The translations under genes and the position numbers were made by a program. The notes under the pieces were generated by a model that saw only the letters and a list, made by a program, of their open reading frames with translations, made no database searches and was not told where the DNA came from. A DNA stretch of 64,000 bases from Aureibacillus halotolerans (GTDB lineage Bacteria; Bacillota; Bacilli; Bacillales; DSM-28697): NCBI RefSeq assembly GCF_004363045.1, contig NZ_SNYJ01000022.1, positions 1 to 64,000 of the forward strand, read 5' to 3'. Of the stretch, positions 1 to 9,537 are shown piece after piece (the stretch's first letter is position 1; every line of letters starts with the position of its first letter).

Positions 1-42
1 GCGACACGTGGAGCTGACGGATACTAATCGATCGAGGCCTTC
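1..42 (+). rRNA. 3' end of 23S rRNA (partial)
   Basis: The first ~40 bases match the conserved 3' end of Bacillus 23S rRNA (GACGGATACTAATCGATCGA followed by GG). The gene enters from the left edge; the exact 3' end is estimated. The short spacer to the 5S gene is typical of a Bacillus rrn operon. Confidence 0.9.
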
Positions 43-153
43 TCTTCAATTGATTTTTGTTTCAACCGTGTGTGTCGGTATCTAGTTTTGAAGGATGATC
101 CTATTGCTTTTCTACAAGAAAAGCGATATAATTCTTCTTGTCAATTGAATAAC

Positions 154-270
<117 letters not shown>

Positions 271-278
271 GTGAATGA

Positions 279-314
279 GAACAGGCTGTGCGTTATGCGC
301 AGTCTGTTTTTTTC
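279..314 (+). terminator. rRNA operon terminator
   Basis: A GC-containing hairpin right after 5S rRNA (AACAGGCTGTGCG arm, GCGCAGTCTGTT arm) followed by a T run: a Rho-independent terminator for the rrn operon. Confidence 0.85.
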
Positions 315-344
315 TACTATCTAAACAAAAGAGAGGTCCTACAT

Positions 345-1490
345 ATGGATGCACATTTTGACACCAAGGTTGTTCAATCTACGCTAAAAACTAAGGCGCC
401 TATTCGTAGCAAAACGACCCCGATTTATCAAACGAGTGCTTATTCGTTTCGTAGTTTAGATGAGCTGGAAGCATTTTATCAAGGGGACGAAACCGCCCCT
501 TATTTATATACACGTGTAGGCAATCCAAACACGGACGAGCTCGGACAAACGGTGGCAAAGCTTGAGAATGCCGAAGCTGGGGTTGCGACGTCGTCAGGAC
601 TCTCTGCCATTCTTGCTGGCGTTCTTGCGGTGGCCAAGCAAGACGATCACATCGTCGCGACACAAGATTTGTATGGGGGCACTTATCAGCTTTTCTCTCA
701 TGAATTGAAACATCAGGGCATTGATGTAAGTTTCGTCGATTTTTCAAAAAGTCAGGCGATAGAAGATGCCATTCAAAGCAATACAGTGCTTGTGTACTCA
801 GAATCGATTACGAATCCATTGCTTCTTGTCGAACCGATTGAGACGATTGCTGCCATCGCAAAAAAGAAACAAGTTGTTTTGATGGTAGATAATACATTTG
901 CCACGCCTTATGTGTGTCGACCGTCAGATGCTGGGGCGGATTTGGTAGTTCATAGCGCAACGAAATACATTGGTGGACACAGTGATGTGACTGCTGGCGT
1001 GGTGGTCGGAAATGAAAAATGGATCACGAAAGCCCGGAGTGTTGTCGTGAATTTAGGCTTATCGCTAAGTCCTTTTGAAGCATGGCTTGCTTGCCGTGGA
1101 CTTAAAACATTGAGCGTGCGAATGGAACGTCAGGTGACTAATGCCGAAGCTGTAGCATCTAAACTGTCAGGGTATCAAGGCATAGAAAAGGTGTATCATC
1201 CATCGTTGGCAGGTGAATCCATAGGCTGTGCCATCGTGACCATCGCTTTAGAAGAGAAGGCAGCTATGGATCGGTTCTTTGCCTCACTAAATTGGATTAA
1301 GTTCGTAGCGACGTTAGCAGGAGTTGAAACGACGGTATCGTATCCGATAGCGACTTCACATCGTGCACTCCCTCCAGAGCTGTTAGCCAATACAGGGATT
1401 ACGAAGCAGCATGTCCGGATTTCCGTTGGTATTGAACATGTGGATGATATAGTTTCCAGCCTCAAAGAAGCTGTCGATGCAGCTTATTAG
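345..1490 (+). CDS. Cys/Met metabolism PLP-dependent enzyme (cystathionine gamma-synthase/lyase family)
   Basis: 381-residue fold-type I PLP enzyme of transsulphuration. The PLP lysine is Lys207 in SATKYIGGHSD; YLYTRVGNPN (~53-62) and VDNTFATP (~181-188) are the family's cofactor/substrate blocks. The ATG at 345 lies 8 nt after a GAGAGG ribosome site; the frame stays open upstream to 288, but that part overlaps the rRNA terminator. The family includes cystathionine gamma-synthase, gamma-lyase, O-acetylhomoserine thiolyase and methionine gamma-lyase, and sequence alone does not separate them. It stands alone between the rrn operon and thiL. Confidence 0.85.
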   Translation: MDAHFDTKVVQSTLKTKAPIRSKTTPIYQTSAYSFRSLDELEAFYQGDETAPYLYTRVGNPNTDELGQTVAKLENAEAGVATSSGLSAILAGVLAVAKQDDHIVATQDLYGGTYQLFSHELKHQGIDVSFVDFSKSQAIEDAIQSNTVLVYSESITNPLLLVEPIETIAAIAKKKQVVLMVDNTFATPYVCRPSDAGADLVVHSATKYIGGHSDVTAGVVVGNEKWITKARSVVVNLGLSLSPFEAWLACRGLKTLSVRMERQVTNAEAVASKLSGYQGIEKVYHPSLAGESIGCAIVTIALEEKAAMDRFFASLNWIKFVATLAGVETTVSYPIATSHRALPPELLANTGITKQHVRISVGIEHVDDIVSSLKEAVDAAY

Positions 1491-1567
1491 ACGGCTTTAT
1501 TGAAGAGCGTGGGAGAGTGTGTCAGAATAACAGTACGATGGAACAACTAGAAACGGTGGCGAGCGCT

Positions 1568-2581
1568 TTGGATGAATTCCAACTAATTCGTGCAATTACC
1601 CCAAAAACCCATTATCATGAGAAGCTTATTCTTGGCATAGGGGATGACGCAGCGGTGTTTCGCCCTGATGATGGGAAAAATATTGTTGTATGCCAGGACC
1701 AAATGGTAGAAGGCACACATTTTACTAAGACGACGATGGGAATGTCAGATGTGGGGTACAAAGCGCTTGCGGCAAATATTAGTGATATCGCTGCTATGGG
1801 CGCATGGCCAGCCTATTATCTCGTAACACTAACGATACCCAAGCATACAAATAAGGATGAGATACGTGATCTCTATAAAGGCATGCAGGAGCTTGCTTCA
1901 TTCTACAGCATGGACCTGATTGGTGGAGATACGACGAGTGGGCCTGCATTGATCATCAATGTCACGGTATTAGGCTACGCCGATCCTAAGCAAATACTGA
2001 CGCGTTCAGGAGCTCAGCCTGGTGATGTTCTCTTTGTCACAGGTTTTGTCGGTGAATCGGGAGCAGGGTTGGACACCCTTCTGAAAAATGGAAGGCATAT
2101 GCGTTTTTTAGACATGGAGGCGGAGATTGTCAGAACTCATCAACGCCCAGTGCCGCGCTGTGTGGAAGGCCGTCTCCTACGTGAGGCAGGTAGTACATGT
2201 GCAAATGACATTAGTGATGGCCTTGCCAGTGAGTTGTGGGAAATCGCGGAAGCCAGCTCATCAACGCTTGTCATCGAAGAAGATGCTATTCAGTTTCGCG
2301 GCTATATGCTAACGCTTGAGCGAAAGCAGGCGCTTCAGTATGCATTCAGCGGAGGCGAGGATTTTGAGCTTGTCGGCACGATTGCAGCTGACAAATGGCC
2401 GCTGCTGGAAGAACTGTTTAAAGCGAAGACCTCAGTGCCTGTGACACGCATTGGGTATGTGGAGAGTGGACCTAGCCGTGTCCTCTCTCGACAAACCGGA
2501 CGCGTGCTAGAAAAATCAGGGTACAATCATTTATCAAAAGGGGACAATCATGGCGACGTACGTGATTCATACGACAACTGA
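1568..2581 (+). CDS. thiL: Thiamine-monophosphate kinase ThiL
   Basis: Phosphorylates thiamine monophosphate to the diphosphate cofactor, the last step of thiamine synthesis. An AIR-synthase-type fold is indicated by GIGDDAAVF (~23-31) and DQMVEGTHF (~44-52), with VGYKALAANISDIAAMGA following. The TTG at 1568 has GGTGG 8 nt upstream and gives the family N-terminus (DEFxLIRxITP), 337 residues; ATG 1538 or GTG 1517 in the same frame are alternatives with poorer ribosome sites. First gene of the ydiA-E (thiL-tsaE-tsaB-rimI-tsaD) cluster; it overlaps tsaE by 32 bp. Confidence 0.93.
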   Translation: MDEFQLIRAITPKTHYHEKLILGIGDDAAVFRPDDGKNIVVCQDQMVEGTHFTKTTMGMSDVGYKALAANISDIAAMGAWPAYYLVTLTIPKHTNKDEIRDLYKGMQELASFYSMDLIGGDTTSGPALIINVTVLGYADPKQILTRSGAQPGDVLFVTGFVGESGAGLDTLLKNGRHMRFLDMEAEIVRTHQRPVPRCVEGRLLREAGSTCANDISDGLASELWEIAEASSSTLVIEEDAIQFRGYMLTLERKQALQYAFSGGEDFELVGTIAADKWPLLEELFKAKTSVPVTRIGYVESGPSRVLSRQTGRVLEKSGYNHLSKGDNHGDVRDSYDN

Positions 2582-3002
2582 AGACGAAACGAAGGAGATA
2601 GCGCGCCGTTTAGGAGACGTAGTAGCACCAGGGACTCTGCTTACCCTAGAAGGAGATCTCGGGGCTGGAAAAACAACGTTTGTTAAAGGACTAGCGATTG
2701 GTCTCTCCATACAGGAGATCGTCAACTCTCCAACGTTTACGATCATTAAAGAGTATGAAGGTCGACTTCCTTTATACCATATGGACGCTTATCGTTTAGA
2801 AGGTGAAGAAGACGATCTTGGCCTTGACGAATACGTATACGGTCAAGGCGTTACCGTCATTGAATGGCCGGAATATGTTGAAGAAGTGCTTCCGGAGCAA
2901 AGGGTAAGTATCGCCATTGCTTATACAGAGAACGGTCGAACGCTGACGTTCAAAGCGGTGGGTCAGATCTATGAGGATTTATGTAGGGAGGCATTATCAT
3001 GA
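2550..3002 (+). CDS. tsaE: tRNA t6A synthesis ATPase TsaE
   Basis: 150-residue P-loop ATPase that works with TsaB and TsaD to make N6-threonylcarbamoyl-adenosine at tRNA position 37. Walker A GDLGAGKTT lies at 35-43, SPTFTI at 60-65 and HMDAYRL at 77-83, all family signatures. ATG with AAGGGG site inside the end of thiL; the stop overlaps the tsaB start by 4 bp, so the genes are translationally coupled. Equivalent to B. subtilis YdiB. Confidence 0.95.
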   Translation: MATYVIHTTTEDETKEIARRLGDVVAPGTLLTLEGDLGAGKTTFVKGLAIGLSIQEIVNSPTFTIIKEYEGRLPLYHMDAYRLEGEEDDLGLDEYVYGQGVTVIEWPEYVEEVLPEQRVSIAIAYTENGRTLTFKAVGQIYEDLCREALS

Positions 3003-3679
3003 AGGTGTTGGCCATTGACGCGTCAAATGCGGCGTTAAGTCTAGGATTGGCTGAGGATAAGCGGTTTGTTGCGGAAACGACTTCTGTCGGTTTGCGTAAT
3101 CATGCCGTACGTTTGTTGCCAGCCATTGAGCATATGTTGGAAAGCGTTGGTTGGGTACCAAAAGATATCGGTACCGTCACGATTGCAAAAGGACCAGGGT
3201 CGTATACGGGTGTTCGGATGGGCGTGACTGTTGCCAAGACATTTGCCTGGTCCGTTGGCGCGAGGCTAGTGTCAATCTCTAGCCTTCAAGCGCTTAGCTT
3301 TAATGGGCCAAAGAGTGCGATGGTATGCCCCATATTCGATGCCCGGCGTGAACACGTGTATTCAGGGCTTTATCTAGACGGCATAAATCAGCTTGAGGAT
3401 CGGTATGTTCATTTACAAGGTTGGATCGACGTTCTAAAGGACACTACGGACAAGCCGATTCATTTTATTGGCGAGCTTACCGAGCCTATACGTGATGTCC
3501 TACAGAAAGCATTTCAGGAACAGGCCGTGTTCGCATCCCTTCAAGCAAGTGTACCACGTGCCTCAGAGCTGGCGATTCGTGCAGAAGACTGGACGTCAGA
3601 AAGCAATGTCCATACTGTTGTTCCAGACTATTTAAAGCTGTCTGAGGCAGAAGCCAACTGGCAGCGCCGCACCACGTAG
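2999..3679 (+). CDS. tsaB: tRNA t6A synthesis scaffold protein TsaB
   Basis: 226-residue ASKHA-fold, inactive paralogue of TsaD that dimerises with it. The N-terminus AIDASNAALSLGL and KGPGSYTGVRMGV (~63-75) are the family blocks. It begins in a 4-bp overlap with tsaE (ATG after GGGAGG) and is followed 11 bp later by rimI. Equivalent to YdiC. Confidence 0.94.
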   Translation: MKVLAIDASNAALSLGLAEDKRFVAETTSVGLRNHAVRLLPAIEHMLESVGWVPKDIGTVTIAKGPGSYTGVRMGVTVAKTFAWSVGARLVSISSLQALSFNGPKSAMVCPIFDARREHVYSGLYLDGINQLEDRYVHLQGWIDVLKDTTDKPIHFIGELTEPIRDVLQKAFQEQAVFASLQASVPRASELAIRAEDWTSESNVHTVVPDYLKLSEAEANWQRRTT

Positions 3680-3690
3680 GGGGAGCCCAA

Positions 3691-4146
3691 ATGCAGACAT
3701 CTGTAACATTTAGACAAATGACGCTAGAGGACATAGACCAAGTGCTTCATGTAGAAAAGCATTCTTTTGCGACGCCGTGGAGACGGCAGGCATTTGTACA
3801 GGAGCTTTCCCAAAACCCTTATGCACACTATGTGGCAGCTGTTCATAATGAAACCGAGGTTGTCGGTTACTGTGGCGTCTGGATTATTCTTGACGAGGCG
3901 CATGTGACCAACATTGCCTTGCTTCCTAGGTACAGAGGGAAAAAGCTAGGCGAAGCGTTGCTCCATTGTGCGCTTGAAACAGTGAAAGCCAAAGGCGGGA
4001 AGACCGTTTCATTAGAGGTTCGATTGTCCAATAAAGTCGCTCAAAATTTGTACACAAAGTTCGGCTTTAAAAAAGGTGGCATTCGTAAAGGCTATTACAC
4101 AGACAACAATGAAGACGCAATGGTAATGTGGGTGAATTTAACATGA
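3691..4146 (+). CDS. rimI: Ribosomal protein alanine N-acetyltransferase RimI (GNAT family)
   Basis: 151-residue GNAT acetyltransferase; acetyl-CoA site [12 protein letters not shown] and C-terminal [20 protein letters not shown] are typical of RimI/YdiD. ATG follows GGGGGAG. The stop overlaps the tsaD start (ATGA). The physical link with tsaB-tsaD is widespread in Bacteria. The in vivo substrate in Bacillus is not shown by sequence. Confidence 0.92.
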   Translation: MQTSVTFRQMTLEDIDQVLHVEKHSFATPWRRQAFVQELSQNPYAHYVAAVHNETEVVGYCGVWIILDEAHVTNIALLPRYRGKKLGEALLHCALETVKAKGGKTVSLEVRLSNKVAQNLYTKFGFKKGGIRKGYYTDNNEDAMVMWVNLT

Positions 4147-5177
4147 CAAACGAGTATATTTTAGCAATCGAAACGAGCTGTGATGAAACCGCTGCGGCAA
4201 TTATTCGAGATGGAAAAACAATCGTATCAAACATTGTTGCCTCGCAAATGGATAGCCACAGTCGCTTTGGTGGTGTCGTTCCTGAAGTTGCGTCGAGGCA
4301 CCACGTTGAGCAAGTGACGATGGTCATTCAACAAGCATTAGAAGAGGCGCAAGTGACGCCTAAACAGCTGACTGCGGTTGCGGTAACGGAAGGACCGGGT
4401 CTCGTTGGTGCCTTGCTAGTCGGCATTCAGGCGGCAAAGACGTTTGCTTTTTGTCACCAATTGCCACTCATTAATGTGCATCACATAGCGGGTCACATCT
4501 ATGCTGCCCAACTCAGCGAACCGCTCACGTTTCCGCTTATCGCCCTTATCGTGTCTGGAGGGCATACGGAGCTTATCTACATGAAGGAGCATGGAAGCTT
4601 TGAAACGATTGGTCAAACAAGAGATGATGCCGCGGGCGAAGCGTACGATAAAGTGGCTCGGGTTGTTGGTCTGCCTTACCCTGGAGGCCCTGAAATTGAT
4701 CGTTTGGCTGCGGTGGGAGAGGCAAACATCCCATTGCCTCGGGCTTGGCTGGAAGAAGGATCATTGGATTTTAGCTTTAGTGGACTAAAATCGGCAGTCC
4801 TAAATGCATGGCACAATGCAAAACAACGGGGGGAAACGATTGACGCTGCGGATATGGCAGCGAGTTTTCAAGCGTCTGTTATTGAAGTAATTGTCGCTAA
4901 AACAAAAGAAGCTGTTAAACAAACCAACGCGAGACAGCTTATTGTAGCTGGCGGCGTGGCATCGAACAAAGGACTACGCGCTGCCATACAGTCTGAATTT
5001 AACCAGTCTGAGGTCGTTGTGACGATTCCTCCCTCTGCTTTTTGTACAGACAACGCGGCAATGATTGGAGCGGCGGCAAGTATGGCGTGGGCTCGTGGCA
5101 TTCGAGCACCTCTGTCCTTGAACGCTCGTCCTTCTTACCCATTGTCACAGTGGTTAAGTGGAGAAAATAATAGCTAA
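4143..5177 (+). CDS. tsaD: tRNA N6-adenosine threonylcarbamoyltransferase TsaD
   Basis: 344-residue ASKHA enzyme (old name gcp/ydiE) that transfers threonylcarbamoyl to A37 of ANN-decoding tRNAs. Starts [25 protein letters not shown] carries the iron ligands H114 and H118; SGGHTEL and [10 protein letters not shown] are the later nucleotide motifs. The ATG at 4143 overlaps the rimI stop; a GTG at 4128 in frame is an alternative. Last gene of the cluster, followed by a terminator. Confidence 0.96.
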   Translation: MTNEYILAIETSCDETAAAIIRDGKTIVSNIVASQMDSHSRFGGVVPEVASRHHVEQVTMVIQQALEEAQVTPKQLTAVAVTEGPGLVGALLVGIQAAKTFAFCHQLPLINVHHIAGHIYAAQLSEPLTFPLIALIVSGGHTELIYMKEHGSFETIGQTRDDAAGEAYDKVARVVGLPYPGGPEIDRLAAVGEANIPLPRAWLEEGSLDFSFSGLKSAVLNAWHNAKQRGETIDAADMAASFQASVIEVIVAKTKEAVKQTNARQLIVAGGVASNKGLRAAIQSEFNQSEVVVTIPPSAFCTDNAAMIGAAASMAWARGIRAPLSLNARPSYPLSQWLSGENNS

Positions 5178-5185
5178 ACCATTGA

Positions 5186-5219
5186 GCATTCACGTTATTC
5201 TCCTGCGTGAATGTTTTTT
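5186..5219 (+). terminator. Terminator after tsaD
   Basis: GCATTCACG and CGTGAATGT arms followed by a T6 run, 8 bp after the tsaD stop. Confidence 0.85.
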
Positions 5220-5288
5220 AAATCCGAGTCCGAAGATAGAAAACGAAGAGAATTACTAGGAAATAAGTGAAGACACGACTGTGATGTC

Positions 5289-5297
5289 TGCTATAAT
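5289..5297 (+). promoter_or_regulatory. Extended -10 promoter for lipM-lipA
   Basis: TGCTATAAT is a perfect extended -10 (TGnTATAAT) about 55 bp before lipM and downstream of the tsaD terminator; no good -35 hexamer is visible, as is common with extended -10 promoters. Confidence 0.6.
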
Positions 5298-5351
5298 AGA
5301 GCTTGGAAAGGCACTTTTTAGTAAAGACATTCATTCAAGAAGGTGAATAAC

Positions 5352-6164
5352 GTGCATACGTGGGCATTCTGGGACGACGGAGACCATCCCCCCGCCTTTA
5401 ATATGGCGGCCGATGAAATGCTAATGAAGTGGCACAGGGAAGGCCATATTCCCCCGGTGCTTCGTTTTTATGGGTGGGACCCAGGGGGACTTTCTGTTGG
5501 ATACTATCAGAAAACAGAAAATAGATTTAATACGGCAGAACTCAATAAAAGAGGCTTTGAGCTTGTTCGTCGCCCTACAGGTGGGCAAGCTGTGCTGCAT
5601 CATAAGGAATTAACTTATAGCATTATCGTCTCTGAAGATTATCCAACGATCCCTTCCACAATTAAGGAAACCTATAAGGTGTTGTCAGAAGGACTTCTCC
5701 GAGGCTTTGCTAAGCTCGGTGTAGTCGCGGAATTTTCTTTTCCAGCAGAGAACAAGCCGCTTGGCACGGCCAATTGTTTTGAGGAAGCCTCCTATTACGA
5801 GATCAATGTAGAAGGAAAAAAGGCAGCTGGCAGTTCACAAACGAGACAAAAGGGGATTATCTTGCAGCATGGCTCGATTCCAATTTGGATGAGGGCTGAG
5901 GATTTGTTGGAGTTGTTTCATTACCCAAGTGAGCGGACAAAGGAGCGGGCTTATCAACGCTTTGCCTCTAAAGCATTTAGTCTTCAGGAAGTGCTCACTC
6001 CGGAAACGACATTAGCGGATATTCGCGCCGCCTTTTTCAATGGATTTCAGACGAGTCTGAATGTACCGTTTGAGAGGCTCGAGCTTTCGAACGACCAGGT
6101 AGAGGAGATCGAGCAGTTAGCAGCAGAAAAGTATCAGAATCCAGCTTTCTTATATTCTCGTTAG
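5352..6164 (+). CDS. lipM: Octanoyltransferase LipM
   Basis: 270-residue member of the lipoate-protein ligase A fold. Closely resembles B. subtilis LipM (YqhM), which moves octanoate from acyl carrier protein to Gcv[58 protein letters not shown]. The catalytic Cys (NCFEE) is at ~142. GTG at 5352 has AAGGTG 6 nt upstream and fits the family start; GTG 5343 lies inside that site. 11 bp upstream of lipA, so the two genes can make lipoyl groups from octanoyl-ACP. Confidence 0.88.
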   Translation: MHTWAFWDDGDHPPAFNMAADEMLMKWHREGHIPPVLRFYGWDPGGLSVGYYQKTENRFNTAELNKRGFELVRRPTGGQAVLHHKELTYSIIVSEDYPTIPSTIKETYKVLSEGLLRGFAKLGVVAEFSFPAENKPLGTANCFEEASYYEINVEGKKAAGSSQTRQKGIILQHGSIPIWMRAEDLLELFHYPSERTKERAYQRFASKAFSLQEVLTPETTLADIRAAFFNGFQTSLNVPFERLELSNDQVEEIEQLAAEKYQNPAFLYSR

Positions 6165-6175
6165 GAGGAAAAGAC

Positions 6176-7102
6176 ATGGCGAAAAAAACGATGGCAGAAA
6201 AACGCGAAGGCATGTTACGTAAACCGGAATGGCTGAAGATTGACTTTAATACGAACAAAGAGTACATGGATCTCAAAAAAATGATGCGCGAAATGAACTT
6301 ACATACCGTTTGTGAGGAAGCCAAATGTCCAAATATTTATGAGTGCTGGTCTGTTCGCAAGACAGCGACGTTTATGATCCTTGGCTCCATTTGCACGAGA
6401 GGTTGTCGTTTCTGCGCGGTAACTTCAGGAAAACCGACCGAATTGGACTTGGCAGAGCCGGAGCGTGTGGCAGATTCTGTAGTGAAGATGGGACTAAAGC
6501 ATGTGGTTGTTACAGCGGTGGCGCGCGACGATTTGGAAGACGGAGGCTCAGAGGTGTTTGCTGAAACGATCCGTGCCATTCGACGGAAAATGCCACAAAC
6601 GACCATTGAGGTGTTGCCTTCAGATATGAAGGGGACGTATGAGAGCATCAAAACATTAATGGATGCCAAGCCAGACATTTTTAATCACAATATTGAAACA
6701 GTGAGAAGGCTTACCCCTACGGTGCGTCATCGTGCGACCTATGATCGCTCGCTTGAGCTGCTTGATCGTGTCAAATCCATCGCACCTGACACGCCAACGA
6801 AATCAAGCATCATGCTCGGGCTCGGGGAAACGAAGGAAGAAGTCATTCAAGCGATGGATGATCTACGTGCTCATCGTGTGGACATTATGACCATTGGCCA
6901 ATACTTGCAGCCATCATTCAAGCATTTAAAGGTAGAAAAATATTACCATCCTGATGAGTTTGCGGAACTGAAAGAGATCGCTATGCAAAAAGGTTTCCAG
7001 CACTGCGAATCAGGGCCATTGGTCCGTTCCTCGTATCATGCCGATGAACAGGTGACACCAGAGGCGAGAGCACGACAAATGGGTGGCGGTTGTTCTATTT
7101 AA
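6176..7102 (+). CDS. lipA: Lipoyl synthase LipA
   Basis: 308-residue radical-SAM enzyme that inserts two sulphurs into octanoyl groups. The auxiliary cluster cysteines are Cys46, Cys51 and Cys57 ([13 protein letters not shown]), the radical-SAM cluster CTRGCRFC at 73-80, and the C-terminal RSSYHADE supplies the conserved serine. ATG follows AGGAGG by 7 nt. It completes lipoyl synthesis with LipM. Confidence 0.97.
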   Translation: MAKKTMAEKREGMLRKPEWLKIDFNTNKEYMDLKKMMREMNLHTVCEEAKCPNIYECWSVRKTATFMILGSICTRGCRFCAVTSGKPTELDLAEPERVADSVVKMGLKHVVVTAVARDDLEDGGSEVFAETIRAIRRKMPQTTIEVLPSDMKGTYESIKTLMDAKPDIFNHNIETVRRLTPTVRHRATYDRSLELLDRVKSIAPDTPTKSSIMLGLGETKEEVIQAMDDLRAHRVDIMTIGQYLQPSFKHLKVEKYYHPDEFAELKEIAMQKGFQHCESGPLVRSSYHADEQVTPEARARQMGGGCSI

Positions 7103-7106
7103 TGTA

Positions 7107-7154
7107 AAAGGGGTTGTCCAACAAGTCATGGGTATGACTTTCGGACAGCCCCTT
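7107..7154. terminator. Hairpin between lipA and ydiF, probably bidirectional
   Basis: AAGGGGTTGTCC pairs with GGACAGCCCCTT. The T run is better on the minus strand (after the arm toward lipA), so it may mainly stop leftward transcription, while still folding after the lipA stop. Confidence 0.6.
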
Positions 7155-7164
7155 CGATGTGTAT

Positions 7165-7345
7165 AATGGTTATCCACAAGCTTTTCCACATCGTACACAG
7201 CACACTCAGGTTTAAAGGATAATGCTTGTGGCAACTACACTTCTATTAAGAGTGGATATGTGTATAAGTTTGCGAAAAATTGTGGATAACGTGGATAACT
7301 TTGTGTATAACTTATCCTGACAGCCTTTTGTGCTGTGGATAAAAA
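7165..7345. promoter_or_regulatory. DnaA-box cluster
   Basis: Five perfect matches to TTATNCACA or its complement (7170-7178, 7259-7267, 7281-7289, 7302-7310, 7334-7342) plus near matches at 7182-7190 and 7290-7298, within 175 bp of intergenic DNA between lipA and ydiF. No gene is visible here. The replication initiator DnaA should bind such a cluster. From memory, B. subtilis has DnaA-box clusters outside oriC, one of them next to gcp (tsaD), which would be the equivalent location. Confidence 0.85.
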
Positions 7346-7371
7346 TGCTGTGCAAAAAATGGTTCTTGCAT

Positions 7372-9321
7372 TTAAGCGTTATCTGTGGAGCATTCGTCCC
7401 ATTCGACGAGCAAATCCTCTAGCGTTTGATTGGCTTGTTGTAGAGCCAGTTGGACGTCATGGGCTTTTTCATGATCTTCATACGTTTCAGGCTGCAATAA
7501 TGCCGTTTCCAACGCATTGATTTCATTTTCTGTTTGCTGCATTAATTCCTCAATCTCAGCCATACGACGCTCCTGCTGGCGCTTTTTCCGCTTCGCGTCC
7601 TTCTGCTGCTCAAAAGACTCCTTCGACTCATTTTGTGCCCCATCTTCTTGGTCAGTTTTCGGTTGCTCTAGTGCATCAAGCGCGAGCCTTTCCTTTTCCT
7701 CTTCCTTTTTACGAAGATAGTAATCATAATCTCCAAGATAGGTTGTAAGTCCGCTAGGCAACAACTCAAGCACCTTTGTCGCAATTTGATTCATAAAGTA
7801 GCGGTCATGAGAGACAAACAATATCGTGCCTGAAAAGTGACTTAATGCCGCCTCAAGTACCTCTTTTGCATCAATATCCAGATGGTTTGTCGGCTCATCG
7901 AGCAACAATACGTTCGCTTTTTTGAGCATTAGAATGGCTAAGGCGAGGCGTGCCTTTTCACCACCACTCAACGTATTGACGATTTTCAAACAATCGTCAC
8001 CAGAGAAAAGGAAATTTCCAAGGACCGTACGAATATCCTTCTCATCAAAGGACGGGTAACGGTCCCACAGCTCCTGAAGCACTGTTTTTGTAGAACGTAA
8101 CTGTGCCTGTTCCTGATCATAAAAGCCGAGCGTGATGTTGCTGCCAAGTTGAAAGCTGCCTGTGCTTGGAGGCATTTGTCCACGCAGCATGTGCAACAAC
8201 GTCGTTTTCCCGACGCCGTTCGGACCTACGAGAGCGGTGCGTTCCCCGCGGTCGATATGGAAGCTGGATGAAGGGAACAACGGCTCCTTTTGATCATCGT
8301 ATTGCAATGTCACATCACGGACTCGCAACACATCATGGCCGCTGACCTGATCCGTTGGGAACGTAAAGGCTACCGATTTCTCCAGACCATCAGGACGATC
8401 CATCCAATCGCGTCTTTCAAGCTGCTTTTGGCGGCTTTGTGCTCGCTTTGTTGTGGATGCACGTGCAATGTTCCGTTGAACAAAATCTTCAAGTTTATGT
8501 TTTTCTGATTGCTGCTTCTCAAATTCCTTCAAGTCTCGCTCATACTGGAGCGCTTTTTGCTCCTGATAATACGAATAATTGCCAGAAAAGCGTTGAGAAT
8601 GGGTTCTCGAAATCTCGTATACCTGATTCACAATCTTATCAAGGAAGTAGCGGTCATGGGAGACAAGCAGCAATGCGCCAGGATACCCTTGCAAATAGCC
8701 CTCAAGCCAAGTAAGGGTGTCAATGTCAAGATGGTTTGTTGGCTCGTCCAAAATGAGCAAATCTGGTTTTGTGAGCAGTAGCTTTCCAAGCGCGAGCCTT
8801 GTCTTTTGGCCACCACTTAAGGAAGACACGGTTGTGTGATAATAGTCAAAGCCGTTAAATTGTAAGCCGCTCAGTATCCCGCGGATATCGGCTTCAAGCT
8901 GATATCCATTTCGTGCTTCAAAATCCGCACGTAGAGTATCATATTCCTTCATTATTTTATTGTAGCTCGCTTCGTTGCTTAACGTTTCTTCGCTGCCCAT
9001 TTTCGTCTCAAGCAAACGAATACGTTGTTCAATGGCCAGCAGGTCGCTGAACTCGTCTAGCATTTCATCCCAAATGCTTTTGTCAGATGAAAGAACGGCC
9101 TGTTGGGGCAAGTACCCGACAGAAACTGCATTCGGAATGATCAGTTCCCCTCCATCGTGTGGAAGCTCGCCAGCGATCATTTTGAGTAAGGTTGATTTAC
9201 CGGCACCGTTTCGACCAACGACAGCAACGCGATCACGGTGTTTAATTTCCATTTTTATCGAAGACAATATGGTTTCAGCCCCATACGCTTTCGAAAGCTG
9301 GTTGGCTTGTAATATAATCAA
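7372..9321 (-). CDS. ydiF: ABC-F family ribosome-associated ATPase (YdiF-like)
   Basis: 649 residues with two ABC ATPase domains and no membrane segments: Walker A GRNGAGKST (36-44) and GPNGVGKTT, signatures LSGGQKTRLA and LSGGEKARLA, Walker B LLILDEPTNHLD and LLLDEPTNHLD. An arm/linker lies between the domains and a charged coiled coil at the C-terminus. The ABC-F class acts on translating ribosomes, some members giving antibiotic resistance; the position between tsaD and rex matches B. subtilis ydiF, a housekeeping member. Divergent from rex. Confidence 0.93.
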   Translation of the reverse strand: MIILQANQLSKAYGAETILSSIKMEIKHRDRVAVVGRNGAGKSTLLKMIAGELPHDGGELIIPNAVSVGYLPQQAVLSSDKSIWDEMLDEFSDLLAIEQRIRLLETKMGSEETLSNEASYNKIMKEYDTLRADFEARNGYQLEADIRGILSGLQFNGFDYYHTTVSSLSGGQKTRLALGKLLLTKPDLLILDEPTNHLDIDTLTWLEGYLQGYPGALLLVSHDRYFLDKIVNQVYEISRTHSQRFSGNYSYYQEQKALQYERDLKEFEKQQSEKHKLEDFVQRNIARASTTKRAQSRQKQLERRDWMDRPDGLEKSVAFTFPTDQVSGHDVLRVRDVTLQYDDQKEPLFPSSSFHIDRGERTALVGPNGVGKTTLLHMLRGQMPPSTGSFQLGSNITLGFYDQEQAQLRSTKTVLQELWDRYPSFDEKDIRTVLGNFLFSGDDCLKIVNTLSGGEKARLALAILMLKKANVLLLDEPTNHLDIDAKEVLEAALSHFSGTILFVSHDRYFMNQIATKVLELLPSGLTTYLGDYDYYLRKKEEEKERLALDALEQPKTDQEDGAQNESKESFEQQKDAKRKKRQQERRMAEIEELMQQTENEINALETALLQPETYEDHEKAHDVQLALQQANQTLEDLLVEWDECSTDNA

Positions 9322-9409
9322 TAGATTGTCACCTCAATTCATGTCCAAGTGTAGCGCAAAAGCCTTTCATAGAGCAACTGTTTGCTAGTCGTCGGAAATG
9401 ATTCTAAAA

Positions 9410-9437
9410 TTGCAGTTCTAAGCAAATATGGTATGAT
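9410..9437 (+). promoter_or_regulatory. Likely sigma-A promoter of rex-tatA-tatC
   Basis: TTGCAG, 16 bp, TATGAT, about 100 bp before the rex start in the rex/ydiF divergent region. No convincing Rex operator (TTGTGAA dyad) was seen in the leader. Confidence 0.45.
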
Positions 9438-9537
9438 TTAAGAAGATCTTTTAAGAGAAGACGAGCTGGAAAATAAACTATATCAGCGAACTTATATAGA
9501 AAATGTTTGGTTCGTAAAAAGGAAGGTGCTTTGCGCA

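Noticed and set aside
8290-8781. Several plus-strand open frames opposite ydiF
   Set aside because: They overlap conserved ABC-F coding sequence on the other strand and have no ribosome sites.
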